From Desulfobulbus sp. (GTDB lineage Bacteria > Desulfobacterota > Desulfobulbia > Desulfobulbales > Desulfobulbaceae): a stretch of 16,074 nucleotides of DNA. The DNA is taken from NCBI GenBank assembly GCA_028684915.1, contig JAQUEZ010000135.1, positions 1 through 16,074 on the forward strand, read 5' to 3'. The notes under the pieces are model-generated. The model searched no databases, was not told the origin of the DNA, and was given only the letters and a program-made list of their open reading frames with translations. The translations under genes were made by a program, and so were the position numbers. This document shows, piece after piece, positions 7,201-15,169 of this stretch; within the stretch, counting starts at the first letter, position 1, and each line of letters begins with the position of its first letter.

Positions 7201-8759
7201 ACGGATTGCCCATGCTGCCGACCATTATCGTGGATGTGGCCGGTTCGGTGGCCAATATCATCCTTTCTTTTCTCTCCCTTTGGTACGCCTTTCGTCTTAC
7301 CCGGTTGAAGCCAGATAACTTTCTCTGGGGCTATCTGTTTTACGTCACCCTGGCCATTACCGCCTTTGCCATCTCCAGAGCTGTCGGCCATCTGGCAAAA
7401 GAGCTCTTTTATGTTTTTGGACAGATGGATATGTGGCGGGATATTGCCCCCTATTCGGGAGGTATCAACAGCCTGTGCATGATCTCGGTGGCTGCGGTGA
7501 TGATTTTTTACCACAAAGGCGTCCAGGCCTATGAGGCCATCGAGCAAGAAGCAGCCAAGCTCAAGCAGTCCAAGATTCGACTCACCCAAACAGCCAACGA
7601 ACTCAAAGAGTTGAATCTCAGCCTGGAAGATAAGGTTGAAGAGCGGACCGCCGAATTATCTGAATCGGAGAAAAAATTTCGCCACCTGTTCACTGCTTCC
7701 AAGGACATGGTCTTCTTTACTGATAAGGCCCATGGCATTGTCGACATCAACGTCTCCGGTCGGGAAATGCTGGGTTATAATACCGATGCGATCTTGGATC
7801 TGCGCCTTCAGGATATCTTTCGCAACCAAGGGGATGTGGATGGGTATAGCCGAAGCCTGGTCATGAATGGCTATATCCAGGATCTGGAGGCCGAGTTTAA
7901 AAAACAGGATGGCACAGCCATCTACGTGCTCATTTCCGCCACCGCCCTCTACGACGAATACAGCCAGGTTATCGGCTCTGAATGTATCGCCAAAGATCTG
8001 ACCCGCCTCAAAACGATGATGGAGCAGTTGGTCTCCAGTGAGAAGATGGCATCGGTGGGCCAGATGGCTGCCGGTATTGCCCATGAAATCAATACTCCAT
8101 TGGGCATTATCCTCGGCTATGCGCAGCTGATGATGGATGACTTTGAACCGCAGTCCGAGACCTATCAGAATCTTGAGGTTATTGAGCGGCAAACCCAGGC
8201 AAGCCGCAAGATCGTTGCTGATTTGTTGAAATACTCAAGGCAGTCAGGCAGTGCTCGAGAAACGGTCAACCTCAATGAGATCATCAGCGATGCCGTGGCC
8301 ATCACCGAGCACAGTCTCAATCTGAGCCATATCAAGGTGTACCAGCACTGTAGCGAGGGGTTACCGGCCATCGTCGGGGATCCGGAAAAGTTGCGGCAGG
8401 TAGTGGTTAACCTGATCAACAACGCCCATCATGCGATGGAAGGGAAAGAAAGCGGTGAACTGCACCTCTGGACCCGCTACGATCAAGCCAGAGGTAAGGT
8501 CATTGCCGAGGTTCGGGATACCGGACACGGCATTGCCGAGCATATCAAAGCAAAAATTTTCGATCCCTTCTTTACCACCAAACCTGTGGGGAAGGGAACG
8601 GGCCTTGGTCTTTCCGTTTCCTACGGCATTATTCAGGAGCACGGCGGAACCATTGAAATAGAGAGCCCCGTTTCCGAGAGCGACAACACCCTTACCCAGG
8701 GAACCCTGTTTCGGCTCGTTTTTCCCGTAGCTGCGGAAACGGCAGTCATCAAAGAATAA
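7197..8759 (+). CDS. Membrane-bound PAS-domain sensor histidine kinase
   Basis: 520 aa. The N-terminus has three membrane segments (about 10-33, 44-64, 90-106) with a histidine in [11 protein letters not shown] (H65) at the end of the second. A coiled coil follows (about 110-158), then a PAS domain (about 158-275). The kinase core is complete: H-box [13 protein letters not shown] with H296, N-box [10 protein letters not shown] (405-414), G1 DTGHGI (441-446), F-box DPFFTTK (456-462) and G2 GTGLGL (467-472). It should autophosphorylate on H296. Likely partner of the small membrane protein encoded with a four-base overlap and of the receiver 32 bases downstream. The input signal is unknown. Confidence 0.93.
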   Translation: MNGLPMLPTIIVDVAGSVANIILSFLSLWYAFRLTRLKPDNFLWGYLFYVTLAITAFAISRAVGHLAKELFYVFGQMDMWRDIAPYSGGINSLCMISVAAVMIFYHKGVQAYEAIEQEAAKLKQSKIRLTQTANELKELNLSLEDKVEERTAELSESEKKFRHLFTASKDMVFFTDKAHGIVDINVSGREMLGYNTDAILDLRLQDIFRNQGDVDGYSRSLVMNGYIQDLEAEFKKQDGTAIYVLISATALYDEYSQVIGSECIAKDLTRLKTMMEQLVSSEKMASVGQMAAGIAHEINTPLGIILGYAQLMMDDFEPQSETYQNLEVIERQTQASRKIVADLLKYSRQSGSARETVNLNEIISDAVAITEHSLNLSHIKVYQHCSEGLPAIVGDPEKLRQVVVNLINNAHHAMEGKESGELHLWTRYDQARGKVIAEVRDTGHGIAEHIKAKIFDPFFTTKPVGKGTGLGLSVSYGIIQEHGGTIEIESPVSESDNTLTQGTLFRLVFPVAAETAVIKE

Positions 8760-8791
8760 CCGGTTTGTAGAACCTTTACGGAGGAAACAAT

Positions 8792-9163
8792 ATGGCTGAA
8801 ATTCTCACCTTGGACGATGTCCTCGATGCCACCGTTCTTGTCGGGAAAATATTGAAGAAAAAAGGACATGTCGTTCACACCTTCACCGAGGAAGATGAGG
8901 CGATCGCCTTTGCCAGGCAGCATCCCGTTGATCTGGCTATTCTGGATATCAAGTTGAAAAAAATGAGCGGTATCGAGGTGTTGGCAATATTGAAAGAAGA
9001 TAATCCGGTCATGCGGGCCATCATGCTCACCGGATACCCCACCGTGGAGACGGCCAGGGAGGCAATTAGCCTCGGGGCTGATGAGTACTGTGTCAAACCC
9101 ATTGATCGAGCCGAACTCGAAGAAAAAGTCGAGAAGGTACTTGGTGGCAGGTCAAAGGCGTGA
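8792..9163 (+). CDS. Single-domain response regulator (receiver only)
   Basis: 123 aa, one CheY-like receiver domain without an output domain. The acidic pair D8-D9, phosphoacceptor D52 in AILDIK, T80 and K102 are all present, so it should be phosphorylated. The start has a strong GGAGG at 8780-8784, and the gene lies 32 bases after the kinase, its likely phosphodonor. Lone receivers act by binding a target protein or by passing phosphate on in a phosphorelay. The histidine-acceptor protein encoded at 9386 is a possible next step. The copy B repeat lies after the stop. Confidence 0.93.
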   Translation: MAEILTLDDVLDATVLVGKILKKKGHVVHTFTEEDEAIAFARQHPVDLAILDIKLKKMSGIEVLAILKEDNPVMRAIMLTGYPTVETAREAISLGADEYCVKPIDRAELEEKVEKVLGGRSKA

Positions 9164-9200
9164 AGGGGATTCGCCAAGTTTTTCTGCCAACAGGAATAAT

Positions 9201-9364
9201 TGATGGATTTGTAAAAAGTCCATCACATTCTAAGAGATGGCTAAGTAAAAACACAGAGGTACAAGGAGGAGTGTTTTTTTTCGGCACGAAGGCATACATC
9301 AGGTATGTCGAATGTCGAGATAAACGCTGCGACGCAGTAGATCGAAGTTTTTACGACGCCATCA
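9201..9364 (+). repeat. MITE-like dispersed repeat, copy B
   Basis: 164 bp, same orientation as copy A and about 89% identical to it. Terminal inverted repeats: left TGATGGATTTGTAAAAAGT, right (reverse complement) TGATGGCGTCGTAAAAACT, 15 of 19 matching. The element is flanked by ATAAT at 9196-9200 and 9365-9369, which looks like a five-base target duplication. The stem CATAC/GTATG is kept while its loop differs from copy A (ATCAG against AACTG), as expected if structure is preserved. It separates the receiver gene from the GAF-protein gene. Confidence 0.82.
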
Positions 9365-9385
9365 ATAATTGATTGGGCCACGAGC

Positions 9386-11044
9386 ATGCAGCAGTCGCGT
9401 GAACAACAGTTTCTTGAGATTTTTCAAAAGGTCATTCGCCTGACCTCCAAAGTCTATGACCATCAGGAGGTGATGGATACCATTGTCCAGGCCTTGCCCT
9501 CTCTGTTGTCCATTGATGCCTGCACCATTCGCCTTCATGATGCGTCCATCGGAAGTTTTGTCCTTGGGGCGGCGCATGGGGTGTCGATGGAATATCTCTC
9601 CCGCGAGGTGATCGATACCGACGAGACGCTCAATATTGCCCGCTCCGGGTACCCGGTCTACAGTACCCATGTGGATGAGGATCAGTATGTGCCCTTTCGT
9701 GAAGAGGCCAGCCGCGAGGGAATCAAGAGTGTACTCACTCTGCCGATAGCCTTTCAAGAAGAGTTGATTGGAATCATGCGGCTGTTGACTAGAGATGCCC
9801 GCAGTTTTTCCACCGAGGAAATATCTTTTGCCATGGCCCTGGCAGAACAGGTTGGCATCGCTATTTCCCATGGACACATCTTTAAGGAAATGGCGGCTCA
9901 GCTGGGGTTTCTTCATGAAATTCAAGAGATATCTACCTTGGTCAACTCAACCCTCGACCTCAAGACCGTTCTTGACGGACTGGTGGAGCGGGTTGTTCGC
10001 ACCATGGCTGCCAAGGGCTGTACGCTGCGTCTGATCGAACCCGAATCCGGGCATCTTAATCTGGCCGCGGCCTATGGTGTCTCAGAGGCGTACCTACAAC
10101 GGGGTGAGGTGGAGCAGGAGCGCAATATCCAAATGGTTCTGGCCGGTGATCCGGTTGCCATTTACGACGTCAGTCATGACCACCGGATCGATTATCACCA
10201 CCAGATGGCCCTCGAAGGCATCGTGTCCCTACTGGCCGTGCCGGTGAAAGTCAACAAGGGGGTCATAGGGGTGATGCGCATTTTGACCGGCGCACCCCGG
10301 GTATTTACCGATACCGAGGTCCGTTTTGCCATGACCCTGGCAGAGGTGGGAGGGACAGCACTGCGCAATGCGCGAAATTATCAGCAAATCCATCTTTTGG
10401 TGGGGCAGATTCAGGGGCATGAGCAGTTTTTGTCCAACATTCTCAATAACCTTCATCACCAGCTGGTGGTGTTGAACCAGGATCGAAGATTAGTGTTGGC
10501 CAATCAGGCCTTTCTCGACACCTTACAGGTGAAGGAAGAAGACATTCTGGGAATGGATTACGACAGGTTGTGTTCATCCCACGAGAGTGATCGCCCCTGC
10601 CCGGTGGATCAGATCCTAGCCGGCCAGGAGATGCGTCCGTTTGTTCAGGAATGTCGTTTAGGGGAGCAGCCGCGGTGGTTTGAACGTTCTGCCTCGCCCA
10701 TCATGGGGGAGGACGGTCAGGTTGAGTATGTGGTGGAGATTATCCGTGACATTACCAGTGAGCATATGCTTGCAGTTGAAAAAATGCAAAGCAGCAGGTT
10801 GCAGGGCATTGTCGAATTGGCCGGAACCGTGGCCCACGAAATCAACAGCCCTCTTTTTGCAGCCTTGGGGACGGCGCAGTTACTGGCGGAAGACCACGAA
10901 CAAACCGAGCTTGGCGAAGAGTTGGCAGTGATCATTCGTAACCTGAAACAGATTGGTGAACTCACGGGGAAAATGACTTCCATGACTGGTTTTTCCAGTC
11001 AGGAATACGTGGGTACACGCAATATTTTGTCCTTTAAACAGTAG
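9386..11044 (+). CDS. GAF-GAF-PAS protein with histidine-acceptor (DHp) domain but no ATPase domain
   Basis: 552 aa, cytoplasmic, no membrane segment. Domains: GAF 1 (about 25-165), GAF 2 (about 190-330), a PAS domain (about 350-460) with C396 and C405 in a short Cys/His-containing loop, and a HisKA dimerisation domain with TVAHEINSPLFAALG giving H484. The protein ends about 65 residues after H484, where a kinase would begin its ATP-binding domain; no N, G1 or G2 box follows in any frame. The end is clean, and I recall similar short proteins in related bacteria, so this is probably the native form. It cannot autophosphorylate; it may accept phosphate from the receiver or act as a phosphatase or scaffold. 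The ATG at 9386 has a weak ribosome site, and the repeat ends 22 bases upstream. Confidence 0.88.
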   Translation: MQQSREQQFLEIFQKVIRLTSKVYDHQEVMDTIVQALPSLLSIDACTIRLHDASIGSFVLGAAHGVSMEYLSREVIDTDETLNIARSGYPVYSTHVDEDQYVPFREEASREGIKSVLTLPIAFQEELIGIMRLLTRDARSFSTEEISFAMALAEQVGIAISHGHIFKEMAAQLGFLHEIQEISTLVNSTLDLKTVLDGLVERVVRTMAAKGCTLRLIEPESGHLNLAAAYGVSEAYLQRGEVEQERNIQMVLAGDPVAIYDVSHDHRIDYHHQMALEGIVSLLAVPVKVNKGVIGVMRILTGAPRVFTDTEVRFAMTLAEVGGTALRNARNYQQIHLLVGQIQGHEQFLSNILNNLHHQLVVLNQDRRLVLANQAFLDTLQVKEEDILGMDYDRLCSSHESDRPCPVDQILAGQEMRPFVQECRLGEQPRWFERSASPIMGEDGQVEYVVEIIRDITSEHMLAVEKMQSSRLQGIVELAGTVAHEINSPLFAALGTAQLLAEDHEQTELGEELAVIIRNLKQIGELTGKMTSMTGFSSQEYVGTRNILSFKQ

Positions 11045-11093
11045 AATAGTAGGCAAAGGAGGTGCGCAGCCAAGCAAAGGGGGAAGGCAACGA

Positions 11094-11143
11094 TCAGATA
11101 CAGCACAGGAATCCACAACAGTGTGCCCGATGGAGGCATCTGA
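11094..11143 (+). ncRNA. Possible structured leader upstream of the exporter genes
   Basis: TCAGAT (11094-11099) pairs with ATCTGA (11138-11143) and encloses GCACA (11103-11107) paired with TGTGC (11122-11126). It lies in the 155-base gap before the exporter gene. It matches no riboswitch class I can recognise by eye, and stems this short can occur by chance. Confidence 0.25.
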
Positions 11144-11199
11144 ACGGAAATCCTTAATTCTGGATGACACTGACTAAGAACAATCACAGGAGGAAGAAT

Positions 11200-12414
11200 A
11201 TGAACAAGAGGGTAGGAATCATCCCATGGCTTTTTGCCGCAATGGTGTTGTTTTTCGGTGCCGGTCAGGCAAATGCTGATGAGGCGGCTGCAATTGCAGC
11301 CCCGACGATCGCCATTGACAAAACCGAGTTGAACAATGGCGGTACCATTAAAGTAACCGGGCAGGTCCCGGCAGGAAAACAAGTATTCCTTGAGATTTGG
11401 AATGCCGACAAACAGGTCAAGGCCAACCGGTTTGACAGCGATGTGGATAAAGAAACCGGCAAACGCCCCTATATTTTTTACATCACCAATGAAATGCCGG
11501 CTTTTTACAAGCTCATTGTTCCTTCGAGCATGAAGGACAAAATCGATGAGGCCAAAAAATCCGGTCCTAAATGGAGCTACTCCAAGCTGCTCAAAGACAT
11601 GGGCGCGGATATCGCCTATACCATCCCGGCTAAAGTAAAGATCGAGCGTTACCAGTCCACCTTGATGGCCAGTGTCATCGGCAGTCGTGGAACCTTGCTT
11701 TCCCCGTTGGACGACAAAGAAAACAAGAAGCGCTCGATGCAGTTGGTCAAGGCACGTTTTCGTAGCGTTGGTAACGTTGTTGATGCGGCTCTTGATATTC
11801 AGCCGGACGGAACCTACTCTGCGGAACTGAAAATTCGTGACGGCATTGCTCCTGGGGCCTACAAGATCGTTGCCGTGATCGACAAGGCCACCAAGAGCGA
11901 GCCGGTCACCTTTGAGAATAAAATTGCTTTCCCGATTTATTATCTCGACAATGCCGGTACCAGCCTCAACCTGATCTACCCCTTCTTCCTGACCTTGGGT
12001 GTTGCCATTTTCGGTGTACTCATGGGAGCCGGCGGCGGATTCATTCTTAATCCGTTGTTGGTCAGCATTTTTCCGGGCCTTCCCCATACCATTGTTGCCG
12101 GTACGGTTACCCCGACGGTTCTGTTCTCGCAGGGTTCCGGTATTGCCAATTACTCCAAAATTAAATTCATCAACTGGAAGCTTGGTTGCGGTATTGGCTG
12201 CGCCATGCTCCTTGGCGGTTTTATCGGTCCGAAACTGACGGAAATGATCACTCTTTCCCAATTCAAATTTGCCTTCGGCTGGATTCTTCTGGTGCTGGCA
12301 GCTCTAATGTTCTGGCAGACAACTCCTGGTTATCTGGCCAAAAATAAAAAAGAGCAGTCGATCTTGAAAGAGTTCAAGCGGCGCGCAGAAGAGTCATCCA
12401 CAAACAAAAAATAA
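11200..12414 (+). CDS. TauE/SafE-type exporter, first half, with N-terminal periplasmic domain
   Basis: 404 aa from ATG 11200, six bases after AGGAGG (11188-11193); an ATG 36 bases earlier is less well placed. A signal peptide ends at ANA (about residue 26). Residues 27-250 form a predicted periplasmic, beta-rich domain of unknown function. Four membrane segments follow (about 255-285, 295-315, 327-345, 355-373) with GAGGGFILNPLL and LGGFIGPKL, the repeat unit of the TauE/SafE (DUF81) family of sulfite/sulfonate and other anion exporters. Normal members have two such units in one chain; here the second is encoded by the next gene, 25 bases on. The hydrophilic lysine-rich tail looks like a natural end. 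The substrate is not known; sulfite or another sulfur anion would suit a sulfate reducer. Confidence 0.85.
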   Translation: MNKRVGIIPWLFAAMVLFFGAGQANADEAAAIAAPTIAIDKTELNNGGTIKVTGQVPAGKQVFLEIWNADKQVKANRFDSDVDKETGKRPYIFYITNEMPAFYKLIVPSSMKDKIDEAKKSGPKWSYSKLLKDMGADIAYTIPAKVKIERYQSTLMASVIGSRGTLLSPLDDKENKKRSMQLVKARFRSVGNVVDAALDIQPDGTYSAELKIRDGIAPGAYKIVAVIDKATKSEPVTFENKIAFPIYYLDNAGTSLNLIYPFFLTLGVAIFGVLMGAGGGFILNPLLVSIFPGLPHTIVAGTVTPTVLFSQGSGIANYSKIKFINWKLGCGIGCAMLLGGFIGPKLTEMITLSQFKFAFGWILLVLAALMFWQTTPGYLAKNKKEQSILKEFKRRAEESSTNKK

Positions 12415-12439
12415 GTGATCATTAACGGAGGAATTCATA

Positions 12440-12829
12440 ATGAAAGTTGAATTTTGGGGTCAAGATTTTCAAGTAAACATGGTTGTAGGCTGTATCGGCG
12501 GTTTTCTCATCGCCATTATGTCTTCCATGTTCGGTTTTGGTGGTGGCCCGTTTATGGTGCCGTTAATGACTGTTGGTCTGCGTTTACCGATGTATTTGGT
12601 TGTCGGGAGTTCGTTGTTAGCTATTTTTTTCAACACATCCATTAGCTCGCTACGCCATTATCAGTTTGGCAATTTTGACTGGCTTTTGTTTGTTGTCATG
12701 TTCCCGGCAGCTATTCTTGGCGGCTACCTCGGGCCGCAGATTGCCAAACGAGTGAGCCCGACTGTAGTGAAACGTGTTGCCTGTGTCGGCCTGGTTGTGC
12801 TTGCCCTCAAACTACTCGGACTGTACTGA
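12440..12829 (+). CDS. TauE/SafE-type exporter, second half
   Basis: 129 aa with about four membrane segments (about 12-34, 50-70, 80-97, 108-128). It carries FGFGGGPFMVPLM and ILGGYLGPQIAKR, which line up with GAGGGFILNPLL and LGGFIGPKL in the preceding protein, so the two are homologous halves of one transporter. GGAGG at 12427-12431 and an ATG nine bases on show it is a separate gene, not a frameshift. The chain is half the usual length of the family and probably pairs with the upstream product in the inner membrane. A perfect terminator follows at 12885. Confidence 0.85.
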   Translation: MKVEFWGQDFQVNMVVGCIGGFLIAIMSSMFGFGGGPFMVPLMTVGLRLPMYLVVGSSLLAIFFNTSISSLRHYQFGNFDWLLFVVMFPAAILGGYLGPQIAKRVSPTVVKRVACVGLVVLALKLLGLY

Positions 12830-12884
12830 TTGTGTAGCATACATCTTGATAATGCGCTGAACTCGTGACCAGGGTATTTTCTCA

Positions 12885-12918
12885 CGCCGGAACAGTTTGA
12901 CTGTTCCGGCGTTTTTAT
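12885..12918 (+). terminator. Intrinsic terminator after the exporter pair
   Basis: A perfect 12-bp stem CGCCGGAACAGT / ACTGTTCCGGCG with a TTG loop is followed by TTTTTATT. No A-run precedes it, so it acts on the + strand only. It ends the unit that includes the split exporter. Confidence 0.95.
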
Positions 12919-12957
12919 TGTGAGCCGCGAGTGTTGTTCATGCACTCTTGCTCTTCA

Positions 12958-12978
12958 GGCAGGCAATTACTGCTTGCC
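12958..12978. other. Short stem-loop in the gap before the PilZ gene
   Basis: GGCAGGCA-ATTAC-TGCTTGCC forms an eight-pair stem with one G-T pair and a five-base loop. There is no T-run, so it is not an intrinsic terminator. Its role is unknown; it overlaps the -35 of the promoter candidate below. Confidence 0.35.
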
Positions 12979-13002
12979 ATTCTTTGCGATCAATGCGATA
13001 GT
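12974..13002 (+). promoter_or_regulatory. Weak sigma-70-type promoter candidate for the PilZ gene
   Basis: TTGCCA, 17 bases, GATAGT: five of six at -35 and four of six at -10. It is 45 bases before the ATG at 13048 and downstream of the terminator, where a promoter is needed. Confidence 0.35.
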
Positions 13003-13047
13003 ACATGCAAAATTGACTGAAAATTTACCTTTTCTACGGCTAGTCGT

Positions 13048-13455
13048 ATGGCATTAGCAATATCGACAATTTTCCATCATGATAAACGGCGTCATTCTCG
13101 AGTCTCTTTTGAGCGAAGCGTAAAACTTTATGCTCATGATGCAACGATCCGTGGTTTTCATGTCAAAAATCTCAGTCTTGGAGGAATGTATCTCGAGGGA
13201 AAGGGTGACTTGGCGACAGGGCAGAATTGTCATATTGAACTGCATGAAACCGGTCGCCGCTCAAGCATGATCTACCGGATCAGTGGAAAAGTCGTCCACG
13301 CCGAAAGTAATGGTCTTGGGATTGAATTCACCGGGATGGAAGAACATAGCCTGATGTATGTGCAGACTATGCTGCTCTACTCCTCCGATGATCCCTTTGC
13401 CACTGCTGAACAATTTGATGAGAGTTTCGTTCCTTCAACCGCCTCCTCATGTTAA
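13048..13455 (+). CDS. PilZ-domain protein, likely cyclic-di-GMP receptor
   Basis: 135 aa, cytoplasmic. A single PilZ domain (about 12-115) carries both ligand motifs: RRHSR at 14-18 (RxxxR) and NLSLGG at 41-46 (D/NxSxxG). These residues bind cyclic-di-GMP in known members. No second domain is present, so it would act by binding a partner, often in motility, adhesion or polysaccharide secretion. The start has little Shine-Dalgarno character (CTACGGCTAG). It stands alone between a terminator and the mla operon; a palindrome GCGGTAACCGC (13484-13494) lies in the 96-base gap after it. Confidence 0.85.
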   Translation: MALAISTIFHHDKRRHSRVSFERSVKLYAHDATIRGFHVKNLSLGGMYLEGKGDLATGQNCHIELHETGRRSSMIYRISGKVVHAESNGLGIEFTGMEEHSLMYVQTMLLYSSDDPFATAEQFDESFVPSTASSC

Positions 13456-13551
13456 TCTGAACGCATAACCTCCAAAGGAGCCAGCGGTAACCGCAAGAGC
13501 AACAACCACTTGCTTTGTGCTCCTCACCTCCACTTTTTCAAGAAATACTGC

Positions 13552-14370
13552 ATGTCACAACCAAGCAACCAACGCGCAGCCCTGATCCGTTGGGTCGGAG
13601 CAATAGGAGAACATGCGCTCTATGTGCTCAGTGATTTGGGGCGCATGGGTATTTTTCTTTTTTTAGCCATCATCGGATTGTTTAAACCGCCTTTTCGTTT
13701 CCAGGAGCTGGTGAAACAACTGAGCTTTATCGGTGGCGGCTCCTTGACGGTAATCTTCTTCACTGCACTTTCTTCAGGTATGGTTCTCGGGCTTCAGGGG
13801 TATTATTCGCTGCACAAGTTCGGTGCCGAGGGAATGCTTGGCTCCGCGGTATCCCTTACTCTGATCATGGAACTCGGGCCGGTGTTGACGGCACTGATGG
13901 TTACAGGCCGTGCCGGTTCCGCCATGTGTGCGGAAATAGGGATCATGCGTATTTCTGAGCAGATTGATGCCCTTGAATGTATGGCCATTGATCCTTTTCG
14001 CTATTTCATTTCTCCAAAATTGCTGGCGGCATTAATTTCAGTTCCTCTGCTGACTGCTGTTTTCGATGTAGTCGGCATTATGGGCGGCTATATAGCCGGG
14101 GTGAAATTGATGGGGGTCAACAGTGGTTCGTTCTTTTCAGGCATGGAGCAAAGCGTCAGCAACCATGATATTTTTCTGGGGGTGATCAAATCCTTTGTCT
14201 TTGCCTGGCTCCTGGTCTGGGTCTGCACGGGACGAGGTTATTTTGTTCAAAAAATTCGAGGTGTTGGTTTCGGTGCAGAGAGTGTGAGCAAAGTGACGAC
14301 CCAGGCTGTGGTCATTTCTTCAATTGCCGTTCTGGTTTTTGATTATCTGCTAACAGCGGTGTTGCTATGA
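13552..14370 (+). CDS. mlaE: Phospholipid ABC transporter permease
   Basis: 272 aa from ATG 13552; a TTG at 13510 would add an unlikely 14-residue leader. MlaE is the inner-membrane permease of the Mla system, which moves phospholipids between the inner and outer membranes to keep the outer leaflet asymmetric. Family features: five or six hydrophobic segments, SGMVLGLQGYYSLHKFGAEG, MELGPVLTALMVTGRAGSAM and the helix around EQIDALECMAIDPFRYFISP. The ribosome site is weak; AAAGGAG at 13474-13480 is too far upstream. The stop overlaps the mlaF start by four bases. Confidence 0.93.
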   Translation: MSQPSNQRAALIRWVGAIGEHALYVLSDLGRMGIFLFLAIIGLFKPPFRFQELVKQLSFIGGGSLTVIFFTALSSGMVLGLQGYYSLHKFGAEGMLGSAVSLTLIMELGPVLTALMVTGRAGSAMCAEIGIMRISEQIDALECMAIDPFRYFISPKLLAALISVPLLTAVFDVVGIMGGYIAGVKLMGVNSGSFFSGMEQSVSNHDIFLGVIKSFVFAWLLVWVCTGRGYFVQKIRGVGFGAESVSKVTTQAVVISSIAVLVFDYLLTAVLL

Positions 14371-15155
14371 AGGTTGATCAACCTGCAATTGAAGAACCGG
14401 CCATCCGTTTTGTTGATGTCTGTGTTTCGTTCGGTGAACGCGCCCAACGTCATGTGGTCCTCGATTGCGCAAATTTTTCCGTTCCCAAGGGGAAAACCAC
14501 CGTTATTGCAGGGGGCAGTGGCCAGGGGAAGAGTGTTATTCTGAAACTTATCCTCGGATTGCTCCGTCCCATCTCTGGTGAGGTCTTGGTCGGAGGGAAA
14601 AATATCTCGGTCATGGGGTATGGCCCATTACAAGAGGAGAGAATGCGCTTTGGCGTGCTCTTTCAAGGTTCAGCTTTGTTTGATTCTTTGACGGTTTTTG
14701 AGAACATCGCCCTGCCGCTACGTGAACGCACCAAGTTGAGCCGAGAAGACATCGCGAGCCGGGTGCACTCGACCCTAGAACAGTTGGAATTGGAAGGACA
14801 CGAAGAAAAATATCCGGCGCAACTCAGCGGTGGAATGAAAAAACGTGTTGGGCTTGCCAGGGCCTTGCAGCTTTCCCCAGAGATCGTTCTGTTCGACGAA
14901 CCGACCACCGGGCTTGATCCGGTCATGACCAGAGAAATCTATGAACTTTTTATCCGTACCCAGCAGCGGTTAGGCTATACTGCTGTCATTGTCAGTCATG
15001 ATATCCCCCAAGTTTTTTCACTTGCAGATCAAATAATCCTGCTGAATAAAGGGGAGTTGGACGTATTTTCAGAGGCTTCTCAGATACCGATGTCCACCAA
15101 GCCCAAGATTCGTGAATTTGCCCGTTTGGTGTTGGGGCAACAAAGTGCTCTATAA
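14367..15155 (+). CDS. mlaF: Phospholipid ABC transporter ATP-binding protein
   Basis: 262 aa, cytoplasmic ATPase of the Mla transporter. Walker A GGSGQGKS (49-56), Q-loop glutamine Q100 in VLFQGSALFDSLTV, signature LSGGMKKR (153-160), Walker B IVLFDEP with E178 and the SHD switch histidine are all intact. The GMKKR variant of the ABC signature is typical of the MlaF/Ttg2A/MKL branch. Its start overlaps mlaE by four bases (ATGA), giving translational coupling. Confidence 0.95.
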   Translation: MKVDQPAIEEPAIRFVDVCVSFGERAQRHVVLDCANFSVPKGKTTVIAGGSGQGKSVILKLILGLLRPISGEVLVGGKNISVMGYGPLQEERMRFGVLFQGSALFDSLTVFENIALPLRERTKLSREDIASRVHSTLEQLELEGHEEKYPAQLSGGMKKRVGLARALQLSPEIVLFDEPTTGLDPVMTREIYELFIRTQQRLGYTAVIVSHDIPQVFSLADQIILLNKGELDVFSEASQIPMSTKPKIREFARLVLGQQSAL

Positions 15156-15169
15156 AAAGGAGGATAACC

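Noticed and set aside
11062..11157. 31-codon GTG frame beside AAAGGAGG upstream of the exporter
   Set aside because: The GTG follows the Shine-Dalgarno-like bases with almost no spacing, and the peptide shows no motif.
10999..12261. A 420-codon open frame on the - strand
   Set aside because: It lies opposite the exporter gene, which has a signal peptide, membrane segments and a ribosome site. The reverse translation has no recognisable domain.
12414..12440. Frameshift or broken exporter gene between the two TauE/SafE halves
   Set aside because: The first protein has a hydrophilic end and stop, and the second has its own GGAGG and ATG. The gap between them reads as a normal gene junction.
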